DNA of 64,000 nt from Notospermus geniculatus (taxonomy: Eukaryota; Nemertea; Pilidiophora; Heteronemertea; Lineidae): NCBI GenBank assembly GCA_002633025.1, contig NMRB01000084.1, positions 366,696-430,695 of the forward strand, given 5' to 3'. Shown here in pieces: positions 33,530 to 46,300 of the stretch. Within the stretch, counting starts at the first letter, position 1; the number at the start of each line of letters is the position of its first letter. Below the pieces are notes generated by a model. The model was given only the letters and a program-made list of their open reading frames with translations. It was not told where the DNA came from and made no database searches. The position numbers and the translations under genes are program-made.

Positions 33530-35844
33530 TTATTACATGACATTTGAATATCTGCCTCTTACATGACATTTGAATATCTGCCTCTTACATGACATTTGAA
33601 TATCTGCCTCTTACATGATATTTGAATATCTGCCTCTTACATGACATTTGAATATCTGCCTCTTACATGACATTTGAATATCTGCCTCTTACATGACATT
33701 TGAATATCTGCCTCTTAAATGATATTTGATTTTCTCTGTTGTTTAGGAGGAGATGACCAGCCTGGAGGACGCCCTGGTTGACACAGATGTCCTCTACATG
33801 ACCAGGATTCAACGTGAACGCTTCACCTCAGAGGCAGAATACAAGAAGGTGGGTGCTGTACTGCATCAGAGATCTCACTGGCCCGGAAATTTCCAGTCCT
33901 AGCCATAACTAACTTGATGTTGATATCCACATCTTCAAAGTTTTAACATGGACATAACTGCATCGGGGTGCAGAGGTGGATCCGGAGAAAGAGGGGGCCA
34001 CCCAGCACTTCCATATTAAAAATTTATGGTGAATTTGTAGACTTTCCCAAATTTTGAAAAGATCTGGTGAATTTCAAAGATTTTCCACAAAATTAGAATG
34101 CCCATGACCAGGTGGAAGGTTACCAATTCATCGAATGATTTTCAGACTTCTTACTAAGACATTTTGTCTTCATCTAGGTTTGTGGCTGTTATGTTGTGAC
34201 CCCGAAACTGATGACCAAGGCAAAGAACAGGATGATCGTGATGCATCCACTACCAAGGGTGGATGAAATCAGGTACGTTTTGAATCTCCACAATTCCATG
34301 ATGGTTGTCTAACATTATCCTTGAGATTCGTCTTATCTCCTATGTATTCTTTGATTGCAGTGCGACCTTCGATCGCGATCCCAGAGCTGCGTATTTCCGT
34401 CAAGCAGAATACGGCATGTACGTCCGTATGGCACTTCTCGCTCTCGTACTCGGAAAATGCTGATTGGGAATGTTAATGACCAATTATACTGAACACCAAT
34501 GCGAATTCAGGAAAACGTTTCTGCGTAAAAGCATGGTGAGGAGAGAACCAAAGTTTTGCCATGTTTTTGAGAGCTTTAACAGCAATGGTGCAAAAAAGGT
34601 GCGTCTTTTTGGCGAAATGCTTTAGATGACGTATATACATTTGTGTATTGAAAGTGGTAAGTGTTTTCTGAGACAACACCCACTGTGATGTCAATTTGGG
34701 GCTGTTTTTGGAGGGATCTACCAGCGCACTTTTATTTTTTTGGAGCAGTTGATAGATGCTTTAAATATCCTTAATGTTTATGCATTTACAGATTGACAAT
34801 GGTGAGTGTTTTCTTAGGTAACACATGGAGGGCTGAATTCATGGAGGTGTTTAAGCTACAGCATTAACACTGATTGTGGCAGGGCTGGCAGGAGTTTCTG
34901 TGCAGTAATGAAATTCTTTGGCCCTGCCACTGCATAACCAGTGTTTAAATGCTGCTTATGCTCAAAGACCTTATATGAATTTGGCCTGTGGTGTAAATTT
35001 TTGCAATATTGCCAAAGCTCTTCAACTTTTTGGGTTGTTCACGCTCAAGTCTTACTTTCCTTCTGCCGAAAGGGTTAAAATTTGTGTTCATTTGGGGATT
35101 TTACCCTACTGTTGTACCCTAATTTCGTCAACTGTTGTGTGAAGAATTCTACCAGTGATATATTGGTGTTATCTCCATGCATAGATCATTTTCTAACGTC
35201 AAAAATAGCCACGATGTCGAGATGTCCTTTTGATCCATGCGTGCATAGCCGACCAGCATGCTGCACAAGACGACGTCGTGATGTCATGGCTGCTATTTGT
35301 GACGTCAGAAAAGATCTATATTGATTTAGTTTGAAAATCTGGGCCAACACGGGGGTAATACTTCAAACAAATGTTCTCTCGATGATACTGCCTTTTAAGT
35401 ATTTACTATTGGAGGGCATTCCCTTTGAAGTAAAATTCCTGTGTAAAATGTCAGGATGATTGTTTTTTGGTTGAAGTTGATAATCAGGAAATGCATTTTT
35501 TTGAAAAAATATTCTGTGTTCAGTATATCTGTGGTCGGTTTTGAATCAAGTGGCCTAGTTCAATGCATCAAAACTGCATAATCTATTAAACTTGTATCTT
35601 TTTGTTCTTGGGACCAAGTTGGGCGGCCGGTTTGATGCTGAGTGAATCGTAAATTCTGTTGTGATGAGTGAACAAGAGGGCATACATATCAGGCCAGAGG
35701 CTAGAGTGGAACTAATCATTTACATATGTATGCAGAAGAAATGCAATTTGATAATACATGTAACATTTTCGTGAAATATGGACATAATTGAAATGTGACA
35801 TCTGCGTAGATAGGGCTGAAGGGACATATAGTATTTGTGGGCAA
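33530..35844 (+). repeat. Direct duplication of the CAD 3' end and flank
   Basis: Matches 30230-33018 at roughly 98% by eye: the 26-bp minisatellite, the last three CAD exons and about 1.4 kb of 3' flank, minus the 420-bp TIR element. The first copy stops exactly at a lone N (33019). About 500 bp of sequence lie between the copies (33020-33529). It is most simply read as the second haplotype placed in tandem; a real recent duplication is the alternative. Confidence 0.85.
33747..34463 (+). pseudogene. CAD: Duplicate last three CAD exons
   Basis: Exons 33747-33848, 34178-34272 and 34361-34463 (stop TGA 34461-34463) repeat the carboxyl-terminal part of the transcarbamoylase domain. Reading frames and splice sites are intact, and the base changes I see are synonymous (GCC/GCA, CTG/CTA, GTA/GTG, GCG/GCT). 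With no upstream exons it cannot make an enzyme on its own. It could in principle serve as an alternative 3' end if the duplication is real. Confidence 0.85.
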
Positions 35845-36975
35845 AAGGCTCCAGTGAATGGAAAATACAGAGTATTTTTAAGAAAGCCTAGTGTCCCAAA
35901 TGCAAGGGCCTAATGACTTCCTTTGCCCAGAAGGTGGTGGAATTCTAATAGCGTAGTACTGGTGTCATGTCAGTGAAGTTCTATCAGCTGAGGGCTGACC
36001 TACATGTATGTACAGATTATGTGGCTACTGTAGTGGGGAGCCACTATCACACCAAAGATCTCCCGAGCGCTAGCTTGGCTTGAATGGATTTTAAGAAATA
36101 TTTTTTCTTCCTACCCGGTATTTGTTTGGTAGTTGTTGATATATACCTAAATATAGTACTTGAGTGAGTAAGCACGGGCAAGTGTTCAAATTTCTTTGCA
36201 CGAATCCATTTGTATGATTTTGTTTGAAGCAAATGGAAGATTTAAGAACAACGATTATGAAAGAGTGCAGAGCACTAACATGTAGTGTTACCGGTAAGTC
36301 ACAATAAAATAGTTCAGCAACTTGTATAAATATATATGTGGGTTTTATTTTTCTTTCACAGAGAGGAAACCTTTATAATAGACGCATCTGCAGGATTGTC
36401 TACTAATGGTGGTTAGACCTACTTTGAATTGTAGCACTGATTTGATATACATGTACATGTAACTGTGTCTACAGCCAGATAATTAAATAGTTACAGTTCC
36501 AATCAGCTCAAATATATACATCATCACAATACAATGTATTAAGTTAAGCACAATACCTTTTGATTCCCATAGTCCGATGCAAAAAATAAGCATTTATAAT
36601 CTAATTGCAAAATATAATGCAACTATTTTAGCATATACCGGTACATGTATATCTGTCATGTGAATGCCCAAACAGTTATCCTTGAATACTTGCATGTATA
36701 AAAATGTGGAACAGATAATGAGGGGATACCAAAAATTTGTAAGAGAATTTTTGGTGATCTTGTCATACTAGATGCAGTAGTGTTTGTACATGTACCGGTA
36801 CACAGATCATAGATACATTGACAAGTGGAGAATTAAATATCTGGCTCATATTTTAGAGACGTCTGCATATGTTGCAAACCTCACAACTAGTGGCCACTGC
36901 GAATCACAAGCGCTAAGAAAAACGTTTAAGTTACCGTACATAGCAAGATTTAGTTAGAATCATCCATAATGTCAA
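35845..36975. other. Intergenic region between CAD and DHCR24 3' ends
   Basis: AT-rich, with TACATGTA and TACCGGTA words. It probably holds the 3' UTR of DHCR24 on the minus strand. No other gene was recognised. Confidence 0.5.
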
Positions 36976-39900
36976 TTATGACCGAACGCTACGGTTGACT
37001 TTGTCATAAACTTCGGGAAACGCAGCCTTACAGTTTAACTTATTTCTCATCTTGTCATAGAGCTCATGATCAAACATCTGACGGAATTCTTCCCTGGTCA
37101 TGTATGAGTCGGCATACAGCATCTGAAAACTGAGGAAGAAACAAATATTAAGAATACCTTGCAGTTTCAAGGAATACTGAAGGAACCAGCGTTTCTCCAC
37201 AGAGGAATTATGAATGCAGCTGTTATTGGTAATACCACAGGTGACCAAACCTCAATTCAGTTCCAACTTACCGGTACGCATATCTACTTACCCATTAACC
37301 TTACGTACAAATTCTTCAATCCTTCTCGTGGTTTCCACAGGTTTGAAATTTTTAACAGCTGGGCTTCCATATGCGCCGATGTCCACATACATCTCCTCTT
37401 TGTCACCTTTTGGGTGGACCATGCCGGGGTTATTGGGCAAGACAAAGGGGCACAACCACAGGGGATACAGCTGAAGAGGGGAAAACATTCTGTGTCAGAT
37501 GTGCTGTAAGATTTCAGGATTTGTTAGGGAGGTTTATCAGTTACATTGAAAATTGCTACTCGCAGTGAACGGGTTAAAATAAACTCAGTACACTGAGATC
37601 AACTTACGTTAACTTGATTATGGAAGCACTTGAGAGAATCGCCGAGGGCTGCCATTGGTACCAACATATCTTGTATCATTTGATGCTCTTCGTACATTCT
37701 CTTGATTGTTTCTCCCTGCGTGAGCTTCAACAGGGAGATTTTGGGCGGTACCATCCAGCCACACAGGTAACGGAATATGGGGTGGTTTCCGAAAGGGATA
37801 ATGTCCTTCAAAAGATGAAATTTGCCAATATTGATTATTTGATAAATAGAGGGAAATTCGGTGGTTACATTCAGCAAATGTAAGACTTAGTCGTGAGTAA
37901 ATGCTCCAAAAGAAAACAATGCTATCATACCTGTAGCTCCCAAAAGATGCTCCTTGTGTGTCTATGGTAGTAATGACGTAGAGGGATATATTCAACACCT
38001 TCTCCATGTGTCAAGAAACTCTCAACGTGCTTGAAGAACCATGGCTTCCAGAAATTACCGATGGCATTGATCTAAAGAAGGTAAATGGAGTGTAAAGCCC
38101 TGTTTCCACTAGACCGGTTTCTGCCGTGGTTTGTGGCGCCGGAGCGGTTTTCACAGGGTTTTGGATAATCCTATGGTTTAACAATACATGGTGGCGTGTT
38201 AATTTTCCCAATGGCTGTGAAAACCTCTCCGGCGCCACAAACCGCAGCGGAAACCGGTCTAGTAAGCCTGTGAGGTTTTCCTGGAAATCCAGGAAGGAGA
38301 AGCCTGTGCCTGGGGAAGTTGGCAGCGAAAGAAAGGGCACCTGCAGTGTAATAATCTTATCAAAATATGGTCAACTATTTGGAGAAAAATCCAACTGTTA
38401 ATCAGTTATATTCTTGAAATTCACCTTTTCGAGTTCAGCGTCATCTGTCATATTGGCTGTCATAATTACTGCAGTGTTTTCTGAGTACATCAGCCCCTCT
38501 ACAAAGTCATTGTTATCTTTTTTCATCACTTCCTCGGAAAATTTCTTTTGGATGTCCTCAAAGGAGTAGACAGGCATGTATTCAACCTTCACGTATTTCT
38601 TGGCAGGGACAATTTTGAGATCAGCAGAGACTAGGAAGCCGAGAGTGCCATAGGACCACGGAACTGAGTAGAAGAGATCAGGGTTTTCATCCTGAAAAGA
38701 GGAATGAAAATGAAAGTAGAACACAATGAAGAAAAACTTGCATTACATTGCATTTGTACTGAAAACTATGATGGGACATTACTTAATCTCCTTTTTGTAA
38801 TACAAAAAGGAGATTAAGTCATGTCCCATACAATACAGTATTGTATGGCATGATACGTCAATCATCCTGTGGCAATGACCCAGTAACTTTATCTGATTAT
38901 GTATGCTACCACTTCTTGACCTCCACCTACCTTACTACATTTGACTACACTTCCATCTGCCATAACAAGTTCAAAGGCGACACAGCAATGTTGGAACAGG
39001 CCGTATTTGTGTGAGGAAGTTTCAATACCAACACCCATTATTAGGCCACCTGAAAATTAAATTTTTCATTGGATTAATCAGTGCAGAGGTGACTTTGAAC
39101 TATCTTCAGCAATTTTTACAACCAAATATAATCATAATCCCAGTCTTGAGGCTGACCCATATGCCCTGTTTCATGCCATCCCATAATCCCTGGCACTCAC
39201 CCACAGTTAGATCATCCAGTTCTGGTAAAACAGGCAATGTCCACCCCAAAGGATTCAAAGTTGCTGTGATCTGACCCATGGTCGCCAGGGGCTCCACACG
39301 AACGATCCGTGCCGATTCATCGACCTCCAGGATGTCAATCATGTTGACGTCAATTTGCCGCAGCATATTCTTGTACTTAGCAACACGGAAACTGACAGTC
39401 ATCCATCCAGGCCTGGCGGTGCACATCTTCGTTTTACAACCATCATCAATCCATTCTCGTATCTGAAAATGAAGAGTTCTCGTTACAAAATCCATCAGCA
39501 TATGGAGTCCCAGGGTTATAATTAAAGGAGCATATTGCCACTTTTTCTCGACAGCCGGCGCCNTACATTTTGTAATGCATTTTTGTAGTTCGTCTTACTG
39601 CCGCTAGGTGGCTCCCTCTACGTCGGCAGTCAAATAACGCATTTGAGATCCAATACCGTGCTTCTTTAAAGGTTTTTTACATTTTTTTCATTTCTCCACA
39701 AAAATAGCCTTGGCAGTGAAAATGCCACGCATACCGAAACCAAAACAGGCTCAAAGCAGACGGCGTTGTTCATTGAAATCCTGCATCTGTCAGTCACTTA
39801 GCTGCTGCACAACCCTAACATTATACCCTCACCTGGTCAAGAAGACAGATCATACATTCTGAATCACCCTGTATAACAACCGGCACTTTACATATACATT

Positions 39901-40107
39901 GTATACACTTACCTGCCTCTGAACTTTTTGGACTTTCTTGTCATGCTGTTTTGGGGCACTGTTCAGTTTGAACACGAACCAATTTCTGACATAGTAAAAC
40001 ACATCATAAACAACAGAAACAGGGAGAAGAAATAAACAGACAAAGATCCATCTGTAGTTGATGAGGATGTATTCTAACCACTGATCCGAAAAGCTGAGGA
40101 GCCCCAT
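36976..40107 (-). CDS. DHCR24: Delta(24)-sterol reductase (seladin-1)
   Basis: FAD-dependent, NADPH-using ER membrane oxidoreductase that reduces the sterol side-chain double bond in cholesterol synthesis. Exons from 5' to 3': 40107-39913, 39462-39201, 39049-38931, 38691-38425, 38071-37931, 37805-37608, 37470-37292 and 37129-36976. The sum is 1515 nt, 504 residues (human 516), and all phases agree. The N-terminus [20 protein letters not shown] leads into a membrane anchor ([20 protein letters not shown]). The FAD-binding part shows [41 protein letters not shown] and [12 protein letters not shown]. The C-terminal half shows [52 protein letters not shown] and YPLWLCPF, ending in the conserved AFPEVYDKV motif. 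The last acceptor is TTTCTTCCTCAG, giving NGFQMLYAD. A lone N (39563) and a perfect hairpin (38770-38828) lie in introns. Confidence 0.95.
38102..38265. mobile_element. Foldback MITE in a DHCR24 intron
   Basis: GTTTCCACTAGACCGGTTTC onward is mirrored by GGAAACCGGTCTAGTA. Inner arms TTTGTGGCGCCGGAGCGGTT and CTCTCCGGCGCCACAAACCG also pair. 164 bp, no ORF. Confidence 0.75.
38770..38828. repeat. Hairpin in a DHCR24 intron
   Basis: TGGGACATTACTTAATCTCC then TTTTTGTA is mirrored by TACAAAAAGGAGATTAAGTC then ATGTCCCA, giving arms of about 28 bp with one mismatch and almost no loop. Confidence 0.8.
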
Positions 40108-40247
40108 TCTTCACTCTGTCAACATCAGGCCAGGTCAAAGGTTGGAATAAATGAATATATTACTTTTCGGGCGTTGCCGAGTTTTACCGAAGATGAATCG
40201 AAGAAGCACGAAGCCACTTCGGTCTATTTCGGCCTGTTTCCGAGAAA

Positions 40248-40259
40248 TTTCGCGCCAAA
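40248..40259 (+). promoter_or_regulatory. E2F-type site TTTCGCGCCAAA
   Basis: Perfect E2F consensus 84 bp before the UHRF1 ATG. Vertebrate UHRF1 is an S-phase gene under E2F control, so conservation of this logic is plausible. Binding is inferred from the motif only. Confidence 0.6.
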
Positions 40260-40263
40260 TTTT

Positions 40264-40269
40264 CACGTG
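40264..40269 (+). promoter_or_regulatory. E-box CACGTG in the shared promoter
   Basis: TCACGTGCACCAC lies just downstream of the E2F-type site. It could bind USF/Myc-type bHLH factors or, in the DHCR24 direction, an SREBP-type factor; the motif alone cannot say which. Confidence 0.35.
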
Positions 40270-40342
40270 CACCACAGTACCCCTCTGTTTACTTCGTGAA
40301 CAGCCCGATTTCGCTTCGACAGGCTGCAAAAAAGCCCTCAAT

Positions 40343-43300
40343 ATGTGGATTCAAGTGCGATCAATGGACGGCAAAACGTCCCACTGTGTGAAGGATCTTT
40401 CTAAGTTGACAAAGATCGAAGAACTGAGAGAAAAATTGGAGGAATTGTTTGAAGCTGCCCCTGAACGTCAGAGGTTGTTCTACCGCGGTAAACAAGTGCG
40501 TGTCTTCCATGTTCATGACCATTTGACCCCCAATGCATGACATATGCACTAAGTAGGCCAAGGGCAGTGTGTAGGCCTAGGGCCTACTCATGTACTGGTG
40601 TAGTTGGTTGTCAATGTCATGGTTGTGTAGGCCTAGCTATGCCTGGTTTAGGCCTAGTACATAATCTGCGTATTGAATCCTGTGCGTGTCAAATTGTCGG
40701 CCGAACTTTGATTGATTTGATTCGGCAGCAAAAAATTGTAGAAAAAAGCAAATCAAATATTATCCGTTCTGTCGGCAATTCCACTTACTTGACAGTTCCA
40801 TAACAACTGGCCCAACGTGACCATGGTGACCAGTGACTGTTGTTAGAACACCCCCCGCAGCGCCCTGCAATTTGATTTGCTACGAAGATCAGCACTAATT
40901 TGCATATCGGGTTGTTCACTTGGAACTAATTAATAGACGTATTTGCGCGGGCTTTGATTTTCCGTGAAAGAGCACTCTTTATATAGGTAATGACATCATC
41001 AACCTGTGGCTTCATAAAGCTTTTTTGTCATGCTTGTCGAATGATTCACAACTTTGCCGGAACAATGCAGCAGACTCGGGTCTCGCAGACAGTAGGCTAC
41101 AGTAGTTTCCCCAATTTCCCGATGAAACAGCGAGACGAATGTTTTTTTTGCAATAAACTCTCTGTGTTATGGATCAATTATTTATGATGGATAGACCAAA
41201 CATTGAGTACAGTAGAGCCACAGCACAGGAAGTTCTATGCGGTTCCAAAGGTCATATAATTTTGTGGTTTGAGTGGTACTATTTTTAGACCAGGAATCGC
41301 ACACAATTTACATTAAGTTGCGGCTGGAGGTAGAGGTGGTATGAACCTGTATTTTAACTGTCGTGTCAGCAAACACGACCAAGCCAAAACACATTAGGCC
41401 GTCTAAGTTGGGAACAAACTGACTTAAGCGACGTCGAAACAACTGAATAGGCCTACGCTACTAAAAAAGTCAGTACGGTATAGCTAGGCGTATCATGACA
41501 TTTAATATATAATCATGGACTGTGTGTGCTACCTGCAATTCATTGGCCTAGATTCTCGATTCTTTGTACACTTGAATTAATTGCATTGACATGTGGATTT
41601 TTTTCAGCTCGAAGATGGCCACAGCTTATATGACTACAGCGTGGTTCAGAATGACATCGTTCAACTCATGTTGCGACCCATTCCTAAGGCGGAGGAAAAG
41701 AAGGAGGAAATTAAATTGGCCACAATAAATGGTGACATCAGTAGCGGAGATGAGGGAGCATCTGATAAAGAAAATAAAGAGGTATGTAGACGAACCTGTT
41801 GGCCTGGAGTCTCTTCCATTGCAGTTGTTAGTATTCCTTCTTTGTATGTCTGGAATATGGCACCCGACATGTCACAGGACATTTGTTGATGTTCTGAATA
41901 TTTGCCAGTCTTCCCACTTGATGATGAAAAAGTTATCTTCTCCTTAGTGTTTGGTGGACTTTTTGACCAATCAGCATTAGCCACGAAGTCTGGCCATTGT
42001 TAGGAATGACGTGATCAGTTGAGACCATGTGCTTGATTGAGTATTTTACATGCTATGCTCATCAAGCCACACTTCGACAGTTAGCACTTCATGATGTTCT
42101 TCCTGTTGTATCCCTTTGTACTATTATGTTGAGATTAGATGGGGGACCACTCCTTAGTGTTTGGCGGTTTTTCTGACCAATCAGAATTAATCACGTGATT
42201 GGGTCTCTCCCAGTTAGGTGTTAGTTCTTCAGTTGAGGCCAGGTGCTTGATGAAGCAACACACCAGCTCTCAAATCAAGTAGCCTATCGACATCACGTCT
42301 AGTACTTAAGGAGATTCCTCCAGTTAGATCACTTCATACCTCTGCTGATATCTTGTTGGAAGTACAAATAAAGAAGTTTGCAATAACACNTACTTAAATG
42401 CTTTACGTGGCTTTAGTGAATACCATTTGGTATACTTACGAAAGGGTTACGAATACGTAAGTGCTACGAACCGTTGATGAATAAGGCCCCTGAATATTTG
42501 CCAGTCTTCCCACTTGATGATGAAAAAGTTATCTTGAGACCAGACCACTCCTTAGTGTTTGGTGGACTTTTTGACCAATCAGCATTAGCCACGAAGTCTG
42601 GCCATTGTTAGGAATGACGTGATCAGTTGAGACCATGTGCTTGATTGAGTATTATACATGCGATGCTCATCAAGCCACACTTCGACAGTTAGTACTTCAT
42701 GATGTTCTTCCTGTTGTATCCCTTTGTACTATTATGTTGAGATTAGATGGGCACCACTCCTTAGTGTTTGGCGGTTTTTCTGACCAATCAGAATTAATCA
42801 CGTGATTGGGTCTCTCCCAGTTAGGTATCAGTTCTTCAGTTGAGGCCAGGTGCTTGATGAAGCAACACGCCAGCTCTCAAGTACCCTGTTGACATCACGT
42901 CTAGTACTTAATGAGATTCCTCCAGTTAGATCACTTCATACCTCTGCTGATATCTTGTTGGAAGTACAAATAAAGAAGTTTGGAATAACACAAGATGTTG
43001 TCTTCACCAATGTTGGTCTCAACTAGTCCCCACGAGAAGGAGGAATACAACATGGTGTACGTGTCCACATCAGCTTGTTGGAAGTTACGAAGAAGATCAG
43101 GACACAACACAAGATATGTGGGGCGGTCTGTGAAAACCCGTCGGAAGTCGCTGAGTGATCAACAAGGGTTGTTAGATTGCCTGTGTATTGATCTGCTACT
43201 GTTCACCTGTTATATACCGGTACATTTCAGCTATTGAAATGTGCGGGTTCACCAAGGCCATTTTAGATAATGTATCATAGGTATTTTTGCGGGCCAAGAA

Positions 43301-46300
43301 AATCATTGTTTATTTTATACATTTTGTTTGTTTATGTCCTGTCTTTTGTCTTTAATTTGTTGGCGGCATACCCCTGTAGAAATACTTTTGATGCCAGAAG
43401 TATTCAATTTGGACTGGTGGGTTGGCATGGCCCAAAAGTCCAAAATAACATAATTTAAAACATCCATGTTTACAAAACACTGAATGTAAACAATGAAGTC
43501 ATGAGATACATTACCGGTATCTTTTTGAACACTTTCCTCAAACGGACATCCAACGGGTTTTCCTAGACTGCCTCACATATGTCCTCAATAACTCATTCTA
43601 TTGGTCTCATCTCCCAACAAACTGGATGAATACAACAAAAATTCCCTGATTGGCTGTGAATAAATCACTCTCTATTCTTTTCCAGCCTGTTGTCGGCAGC
43701 AGCCAAGATAGCGGAGTAGCAGATGACGAGAGTACATACAAGGTGAGTGGACACACGTTTTCCAAAACTCCCGGCGGACAGTATTAGAATGACAGAGTGG
43801 AAACAATGACGCCTGTCAGCTCTGACATTGCAGGTTCAATTCCCCCATCTGACCTACTTTTCGTGAGATTATGAGGGCAAGTACATGTATTTGACATGGC
43901 ATGTGTCCAGGGGGTTACGTTTTTTCGTGCATTTTATGGAAGTTGGCCAAAGTTGTCTGTAGAGCTAAGGATATATTATTTGGCACTCGTCTGAAGGGTC
44001 ATGAATGAACTCGGGCCTACAAAGCACCTTTGCCTTTTCTACTCTTTTCTAACATTTTTCATTACGATGCTTTTTTCTGCCAGGTTGGCGACATTGTTGA
44101 TGTGAGAGACTCCCAAATGGGGGCGTGGTTCGAAGCTGTGATCATGAAAGTTGAAAAAACGAATACGGAGACATCGAATGTTGACACTCAAGATTCTGAA
44201 ATGGAAGTGGCTGATGTGAAAAAGGCGGAAACAATTGATGAAAATTGTAATACCAAACAGGTTGAGAATAAAGAATCGGAATGCATCACGTCTGCCTTGT
44301 CTGAAAAACAAAACAAGGCAATCAATGACATTGAAATGAAGGCATCTACCTCAAACGGTGACTGTGATGTGACGGATGGCGATGGTCCGAAAGTAACGGC
44401 AGCCATTTTTGATGATGAAAATTCTGTAAAGGACGATGGCTATAGATATCATATCAAATTTGAAGGGTAAGTTGAAGTGATGCTGCAGCAAACGTTTGCT
44501 AATAGATAGCAGGGCCCTCGAAGTTTAGGAGGGAGTTATGTGGCGGCCTGAGAGGGGGGAGCACGAGGGGGGTGACCCCCCTCGTCCGAAAATTTTTTGA
44601 AAATTGTGGGATAAAACATCCAATTTCCCGGCATCTGCCATGTCTGCGATCAAAAATCGGCGGCCATTACAAGGAAGTCACTTGGCACGAATACTGACGG
44701 AAACTGCCGATCGATTGTCCGAGTGTGTGACGTCAGAGGCTGTGCCAAATATGGTCACCGTTACACTACTACTCCATTCATCACTGTTCGTGACTGGAGT
44801 TGATTGACCAATCAGGAAGAAGGGCGCGAATATGGCGCGAAGAGACGTGAATACATAATGTGGAATGCGCATAAATTATTGATTTTCGTTTTGAAGTACA
44901 TGTAGACTGCGGCCAGCGTGGCTGTCGGATTGAGAGCGCACGTGTTCCCGCATTCATGGCGATTTCGTCAGTTAGTGGGTGATTCGGAGAATGACTTTGG
45001 GGCTGGTGATAGGATATTAGGATGAGAAAGGGGCACTAATGGTAAAGAGGATGTTGATTAAGGCTTTTATTCATCATTTATTTCACTGATAAAATCACTT
45101 GGCGGACGATTTTTTTGACTTGGCGGCAGATTTTATGGCTTGGCGGAAAGCACGTTTACACACGTTTCACTTGGCGGTGCGCCAAGTCGTTAACGTAGGT
45201 TCGAAGGCCCTGGATAGGGAATTGATTAATTTGAATTTATCTGTGGGTCGATCCTAGTTGGATATGTCTTAGGTTTTGTCCAGGTTCCAAGACAGTAATG
45301 ACCATCTTGTCCAAACAAGAGGCCATCGACTGCGTCTTTAGCCTTGTCCAAATCATGTCATCTTTTGCATTAACTCATAAATTATGAATGAATCTGACCC
45401 CTACTTGACCCTGCGCCTGAGCCAGTCAGAACTCGTGAAACAAATTGCCGTTAGGCACTTCTCTTCCCGCAAACATCTGTAACACGGATTTTCATTGGCA
45501 CGTTGATTAGCCTTCGCACACCGATGATTGGCTGAGACTCTGAGCTCCTCAGAAGTGGGAAATGTGATGGATTCAAACCAGGCTAGATGGGCGTCAGGCT
45601 GGTGAGAATCAGATGGTAGAATCAGATGGTAATGACTTGAGTTGTCAGAGTGAGTGGCGCAGTGGGAACATCGGTGGCTACCACGTTTGAGGTTCCGTGT
45701 TTGATCCCTGGTCAGTTGACTGCTGTTCATGTGCGATTTGGCCTCAGGTTGTGTTCAGCCGTCATCTCCTCCTGTTGTCTCAATAGACAAATCCCAAATT
45801 CCAAGTTCTGCGCACTTCCGCGGAAATAGCAACAAGAACCTCGATCTGAAACCAGCTGACGTGACGCAATCCGTGATTCAGCAATGGTCAACTCTGACGT
45901 AACGTCGTCGAAGTCACTGTCGTGGGGTTCTCTGCGTCACGTCATTCAGTTTCAGACCGAGGTTCTTGTTGCTATTTCGGCGGAAGTGCGCAGATCTTTC
46001 CCGTTTACGTCAATTTGGGATTTGTCTATATCACACTTATGTTGAGGTATTGATGTCATGAAAGTGCACCTGAAAAATTGCATGGTTTTCCTCTTCTAGC
46101 TATGAAAATGACGACCCAGTTGCTGACACCGTGAAGAGCATACGGCCTCGGGCCAGCAAAACGATCCCATTCAAGGACATCGAGGTTGGCGACAAGGGCA
46201 TGGTGAATTACAATTATGACGAACCGAAGGAGAGAGGTTATTGGTATGACTGTATCATCACGGAGAAACGCGATACACGGACAGTTAAGGAATTGTATGG

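Larger units (their letters stand above)
40108..40342. promoter_or_regulatory. Bidirectional DHCR24/UHRF1 promoter region
   Basis: Only 235 bp separate the two divergent start codons, so the genes must share a promoter region, although part of it may be transcribed as 5' UTR. It is CpG-containing and holds the E2F-type site and E-box listed separately. The UHRF1 frame is open upstream to 40151 with two ATGs, but the conserved family start is the ATG at 40343. Confidence 0.75.

Noticed and set aside
33378-33566. Proline-rich ORF (EDLKPQLPTVPDPQSPALPA...) between the CAD 3' duplicates
   Set aside because: It looks somewhat protein-like and has an acceptor-like site upstream, but I recognise no family, and it runs into the minisatellite at the duplication edge. 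Not supported as a gene.
40151-40342. N-terminal extension of UHRF1 from upstream in-frame ATGs (40151, 40193)
   Set aside because: The family start MWIQVR is at 40343, and the extension overlaps the short bidirectional promoter with the E2F-type site.
43770-43865. Possible tRNA gene
   Set aside because: A- and B-box-like motifs are present, but no acceptor stem or anticodon arm folds; a SINE fragment explains it better.
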